From: Megamerina dolium
Taxonomy: Eukaryota; Arthropoda; Insecta; Diptera; Megamerinidae
DNA length: 64,000 nucleotides
Assembly (NCBI GenBank): GCA_963854835.1
Contig: OY978529.1
Location: forward strand, 39,428,055-39,492,054
Direction: 5' to 3'
Positions 59,791 to 64,000 of this stretch are shown here, piece by piece (position 1 is the stretch's first letter; each line of letters begins with the position of its first letter). Made by a program: the position numbers and the translations under genes. The notes below the pieces were generated by a model that was given only the letters and a program-made list of their open reading frames with translations, ran no database searches and was not told the origin of the DNA.

Positions 59791-60460
59791 AATATACTCT
59801 CAAAAAAAAATAATTTTATACTGGAGATAGGTGTGGTTGTCATCCGATAATATCCATTTTCAAATATACTCAAATGTTGATAGAAATACTCGCATGTACT
59901 GAGCTTCAGTCCAGATAGCTTTATATTTTAGTGTGCTAAATACATTTGGGAGCATAATTTTGTATGGTAGATAGGCGTAGTTTTCATCCGATTTCGTCCA
60001 TTTTCGAAGTCATATATTGATTGGCTAATACAATCGTATCTAATGATTTTCAGCTTGTTGAGTCTATTTTTTTCATGCTCAATGTGTTTAAATATACATA
60101 TGAAAGCATAAGTTTGTATGAGAGGTGGGTGTGGTTTTCATCCGATTACGTCCATTTTTTAGAATATCAATTTTGATGTAAGAGTAACATTACTTACCGA
60201 TTTTGAGTTCGATAGCTTAATATTTTCGCGCAAAATATATGAAATCATACACCCATTAACATATTTTTTATGGAAGATAAGCGTAGTTTTTACCCGATTT
60301 TGTTCATTCACAAATTTACATGTTTGCAAATTAAACTCGATTGTTTAATAATTAGAGCAGTTTTCCTGCGAACAGACAGATAGGTAGACAAACAGACAGA
60401 CTGTCAAAAAGACTGACAGATAGATATGGCTAAATCAATTTAGATTGTAATCATATATTC
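59790..60460 (+). repeat. 153-bp tandem repeat array 9 with GACAGACAG block
   Basis: Cores occur near 59818, 59962, 60117 and 60270 (TTTGTATGRGAGGTRGG, GGTTTTCATCCGATT). The array ends in GAACAGACAGATAGGTAGAC, more CAGACAGACTGTC repeats, then GGCTAAATCAATTTAGATTG. This is the reverse complement of the head block seen at 38.5 kb. Confidence 0.84.
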
Positions 60461-62385
60461 TTGTATACATAAATCTTGTTCAGTAAATTCCAATTCGGGT
60501 CCATAATTTTCCTCTCCGTGTTGAAGTCGAAAGAAGGCTGGTTAAAGAATTCAATCTCTTATTTTCTTCCACTTGTAGGACAGGATCCGAACCAAGGCTG
60601 ACTGAAGCTCTCTATTTTATAACTGAAGACATTTCGTGTTCTTAGAAACACTGTCTTTATATTATGTAGTTCAATCACATACATAAAATATTTTTGTTTT
60701 ATAGTTCAAGAAAAGGTTTTACATATAAAACAAATTAAAAAATAACATTTTATAAAAATCCAAGAAATTCGGTTAATTTTCAACTAAAAAAAAAAAATTA
60801 TTCCCTCACATATTTTGTAATTTTTTTTTTACCAAATTCCATTGTTTACAGTTTTTAATATAAAAAAAAAATTAAATCAACAGTATAGAAATAATTTTAT
60901 GCAAAATTAGACCTGTTCCTTTCCCTGACACACTAAAAATTATGTGAAATGAAATTGATAATCTCCAGTAGCATGGTAATATTGTAATTTTATGAAGAAG
61001 TTGAACTTCTCATGGTTGATAAATTGTCGTATTAAAAACTCTCAAATTCATCAGATCGGCTGCTAAAAAATTATTTTTGCTCTCGCACATCTATCGAACG
61101 AATCACTGTGCATCGTGTGTGTGTCAGATATTTTAAATTATTTGTGTACATCCATATGTACATATGCTTTCATTATAAGTGTAATAGTGTTGTTTGTATT
61201 ATATATATGTACATACATAAGTATGTATGTAAAAAATATCTGCTCATTTTCTTACTTTACTTTACTTTAGTGTTAAACAAACAAATAAACAAACAAACAG
61301 AGTTCATACATAGTATAGTATAAGGAAAGCTGCAACAATAATGGTAATAATAACAAGTGCAACAAAAACCACAACATTAGCACTTCATAGTATTTTACAA
61401 CATGTGCACACGCACGCATAATGCATACTGAAATAACCAGAGCAGAGCAGAGCAGTGCAGTGCAGTGCCGTGCAGTGCAGTATGAGGCAAGTATAACACA
61501 TACTCGTACAAGCAACAATCGGTAAATGTATATGGCGTTTACGCAACCTCAACTATACATGGCGTATACTTAACTATAAATATATCTATATATAGTGTAT
61601 ATAATTCTGTGTGCATTTTATGCAATATACACACACACACACACATACACATTACTATATGCATAATAATAAAATATCGCATTACATGTTTTGCTCGTTG
61701 TGCGTTGTACTTGTACTTAGTGTACCATCTATACATGTGAATGTACTTTAGCAAGTTTTTAACGCGCCTTATGTTATTATTGCTGTTGCTTTTGTTGTTG
61801 TTGTTGTTGTTGTTGTTGCTGTTGTTGCTGTTGTTTGACATTAAATCACGTTGATTTCTTTACTTTTCACATGTTTTCACATGTTCTTTACTAAGTTGTA
61901 TTGTTATTTTTTGTGGTATTTTGTATGTGTGTGTGTGTATGTGTGTATGTGTATTTGTGATACTTTTAGATATTTTATAAAGCTGTTTATATCCTTGTAA
62001 GAGTATTCTGATAGTCCAATTGTTATTATGCGGATTAAATATATAAACATACTAGTATGTCTAAGCAACATTAAGTCTCCTGATGAAGGATGAGTATTTA
62101 TGTTCATAAATAAAATTGAGAAAAATCGTATATATGTCTTAGAGATATTAAATGTTATATTATAAGCTCTTTTTTTTTTTTTAGAAAAATATTCTTAACT
62201 ACGCTAATATCTATTGCAAGTAGTATTTATAATGAGCTGTTCTATTAAGTGATTATCATAGTGATGTTCTGAAGCAACATGTACTGTAATTCGATTAAGT
62301 TAAAAATGTTGCTAAAATTTTGTTTTTGATTTTGTCGATGTTATTTCTTTAGGCTTTTCATACATATTAATGCAAAATAATCTAA
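60461..62385. other. Intergenic sequence with microsatellites
   Basis: Contains AAACAAACAA (about 61276-61298), GCAGTGCAGTGCAGTGC (about 61445-61478), CA (about 61629-61644) and GTT/GCT (about 61793-61834) tracts. No gene is recognised. Confidence 0.5.
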
Positions 62386-62389
62386 AAAA

Positions 62390-63480
62390 AAAAAACGGAC
62401 AACTCCATAATTGCCACTTAAAAACGACCTGAGAGCAGCGAGATATATGACTGACACTCACTAATTATCTTTCTATATCTAGTCCTTAAGGTGGCTGGCA
62501 TACATAAAATGAACTCCAAAAATACGTAAACATCGACTGATAAAACCCTTTAATTTTCATGGAATCGACCAGAGAGCTGTGAAATGTTTGACTGGCTGTA
62601 ATTCATTATGCCACAGCAATATTTTGTGCAATCATACTAGCCACTTATTTCTACTTCTTAAGGGGATTGTCATAGAAAATGAATACAAATACACTTAGAA
62701 ATCAACAAATAACCACTTAGCTGCCCTTAGGGCAGTACAATATAAGTAAAATTGATCCCATTATTTATTCCCCCACGGCAATTTCTTTAAACATAAAAAT
62801 AATTAAAATAAAAACGAACAACAATAATGGAAGAGAAGCTCGGCCAATGAGCCCTTTGGGGCTTTAACTGCCACATATGAATTTTTTATTTTTCCTTAAA
62901 CATACTTATCCTTTATATCCACCCCTTAAGAGAGCTGCCATACAAAATGAACGCAAAAATTCTTTAAACCCGTTAAATAAATTCATAACTGCCCAGAGAA
63001 AAGACCTGAGAGCAGTGAAATATATGACCGACTTTTATAAAATATTTTATCTCAACATTTTCTTCGAACCTATTAAATATTTTAGCCGCTATCTTCATCC
63101 CTTAAGGGGGCTGGCATACAAAATTAATGCAAAAACACCTAAAATCCGGCAAATAATCCCATAACTAACTATGAATCGTATTTATTGTAATTATAATTTT
63201 CAATATTTTTCTGGAATATATTTATTCCATATTTCGATATCTTAAGAAGGTTGCCATATTTTCTCCAAACATACTTACCCCACATGTTCAACTCTTAGGG
63301 GAGTTGGCATATAAAATTAACGAAAAAGACCTGGAAATTGACATATACCCTATAGATCTAGGCCTAGATAGACCTAGAATTCGAATCCAGAGTAATTGTA
63401 TGTAAGATCAGCCCCCATTAATTTTTTTAAACAGTGTTCACGAACATGCGTACCTTCTATCTCTGCCATCAAGGGAAAAT
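62390..63480 (+). repeat. Degenerate tandem repeat, CTTAAGGGGGCTGGCAT-type unit, copy 2
   Basis: Blocks of CTTAAGGKGGCTGGCATACA with AAAATGAAYGCAAAAA occur near 62485, 62659, 62926, 63102, 63240 and 63293. ACCTGAGAGCAG.GAAATAT and CATACTTA.CCT blocks lie between them. Spacing is mostly about 140-175 bp; the 62659-62926 interval is lengthened by a SINE fragment. It is the same family as 53.9-54.6 kb. Confidence 0.72.
62826..62880 (+). mobile_element. SINE 3'-end fragment
   Basis: AATGGAAGAGAAGCTCGGCC, then AATGAGCCCTTTGGGGCTTT and GCCACATATGA, match the 3' end of the SINE at 6830-7164. Only the last 55 bp or so are present, inserted in the tandem repeat. Confidence 0.8.
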
Positions 63481-64000
63481 TAAGATTCAATCCCCTCGGT
63501 GGGTAGGTGTTTTCACCTCGAAGCTTTTTGAACGATAGTTATTAGATTTCCGTTGGAATTATTTGAATTTTTTCTTATTACAATTGCATATTTAAATTAT
63601 ATTTGTTATGAGTACAACAATTTTTCAATTGTATTCAAAAATAGACACACACATTTGCATTATACAATATATTATTTTGAGATTCTTACCAAAAGGGTAA
63701 TAAAAATAATAAGAACTAGTCTCTTATAAATACGAATACATACTTATATTTCACTATTTCTTCTCACAAATTGAATTCATACATACTCATACATGCGAGC
63801 ATCTTCATAGAAGCATCTTTATTGTGTAGCTTGAATAATCGAATTGCTGCTTTTGTATGCAACATGCAAAATGTCAAAAATATATACTAGACTGTATACC
63901 AAAATAAAGGAAACAAACAACAACGATGACAATATCATAGAGCTAGTATGTCTATACATATTGTATATATATGGAGTATTTATTGTTGCTTCATTTTACT
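63481..64000. other. Intergenic sequence, nothing recognised
   Basis: AT-rich. No exon, RNA gene or TE domain is recognised. Confidence 0.5.

Noticed and set aside
61539..61841. Asn-rich ORF on the minus strand
   Set aside because: The Asn run is a translated GTT/AAC microsatellite. The rest has no recognisable domain.

Overview
The window is eukaryotic, intron-dominated DNA from a higher dipteran, most likely a tephritid fruit fly. It is very AT-rich and full of short microsatellites, and its one host gene is split by introns of 5.7 to 19 kb. It carries typical insect transposons: a Jockey-clade LINE, RTE-like LINE pieces, mariners, a PIF/Harbinger relic and tRNA-derived SINEs. The mariner near the 3' end has the DD41D spacing that I associate with the rosa mariners of tephritids. 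The species itself cannot be read from the sequence.

The only host gene I can support is the 3' part of a plus-strand zinc transporter of the CDF/SLC30 family, closest to the vesicular ZnT2/3/8 group (ZnT35C type in Drosophila). Four coding exons join in frame: 3518-3697, 23090-23810, 29472-29619 and 42853-42998 (stop). They give membrane segments 3-6, a very long His-rich cytosolic loop with an 11-Gln tract, and the C-terminal metal-sensing domain. The exon(s) for the N-terminus and segments 1-2 lie upstream of the window. The sequence before 3518 is therefore probably also intron, and the sequence after about 43170 is probably intergenic. I found no further credible gene in the last 20 kb.

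Most of what can be recognised outside the exons is repeat. (1) Nine dispersed arrays, on both strands, are built from one roughly 153-bp monomer (about 1.1, 10.7, 14.6, 34.4, 38.5, 45.6, 50.5, 55.8 and 59.8 kb). Some are capped by a shared TCTGTC-rich block. (2) Two related elements at 21.9-22.8 and 27.5-29.1 kb have GAACCACTGTGC-like ends and shorter monomers with a GGGCGTG/CACGCCC hairpin. (3) Other degenerate tandem families lie at 4.0-5.1, 6.5-8.1, 19.9-20.6, 30.8-31.5, 54 and 62.4-63.5 kb.

Mobile elements with readable boundaries are: a 5'-truncated Jockey LINE (25022-27201, 12-bp target duplication); a DD41D mariner (41525-42780, TA duplication); a deleted PIF/Harbinger (46723-47903, TAA duplication); a mariner deletion derivative (11749-12030); two MITE-like elements (9080-9405, 13350-13836); and a SINE with a 14-bp duplication (6830-7164). 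A SINE/RTE composite (31497-32586) and an RTE relic nested in a 153-bp array (34541-35545) face each other in intron 3. They form a long, highly similar inverted repeat in the predicted zinc-transporter pre-mRNA.
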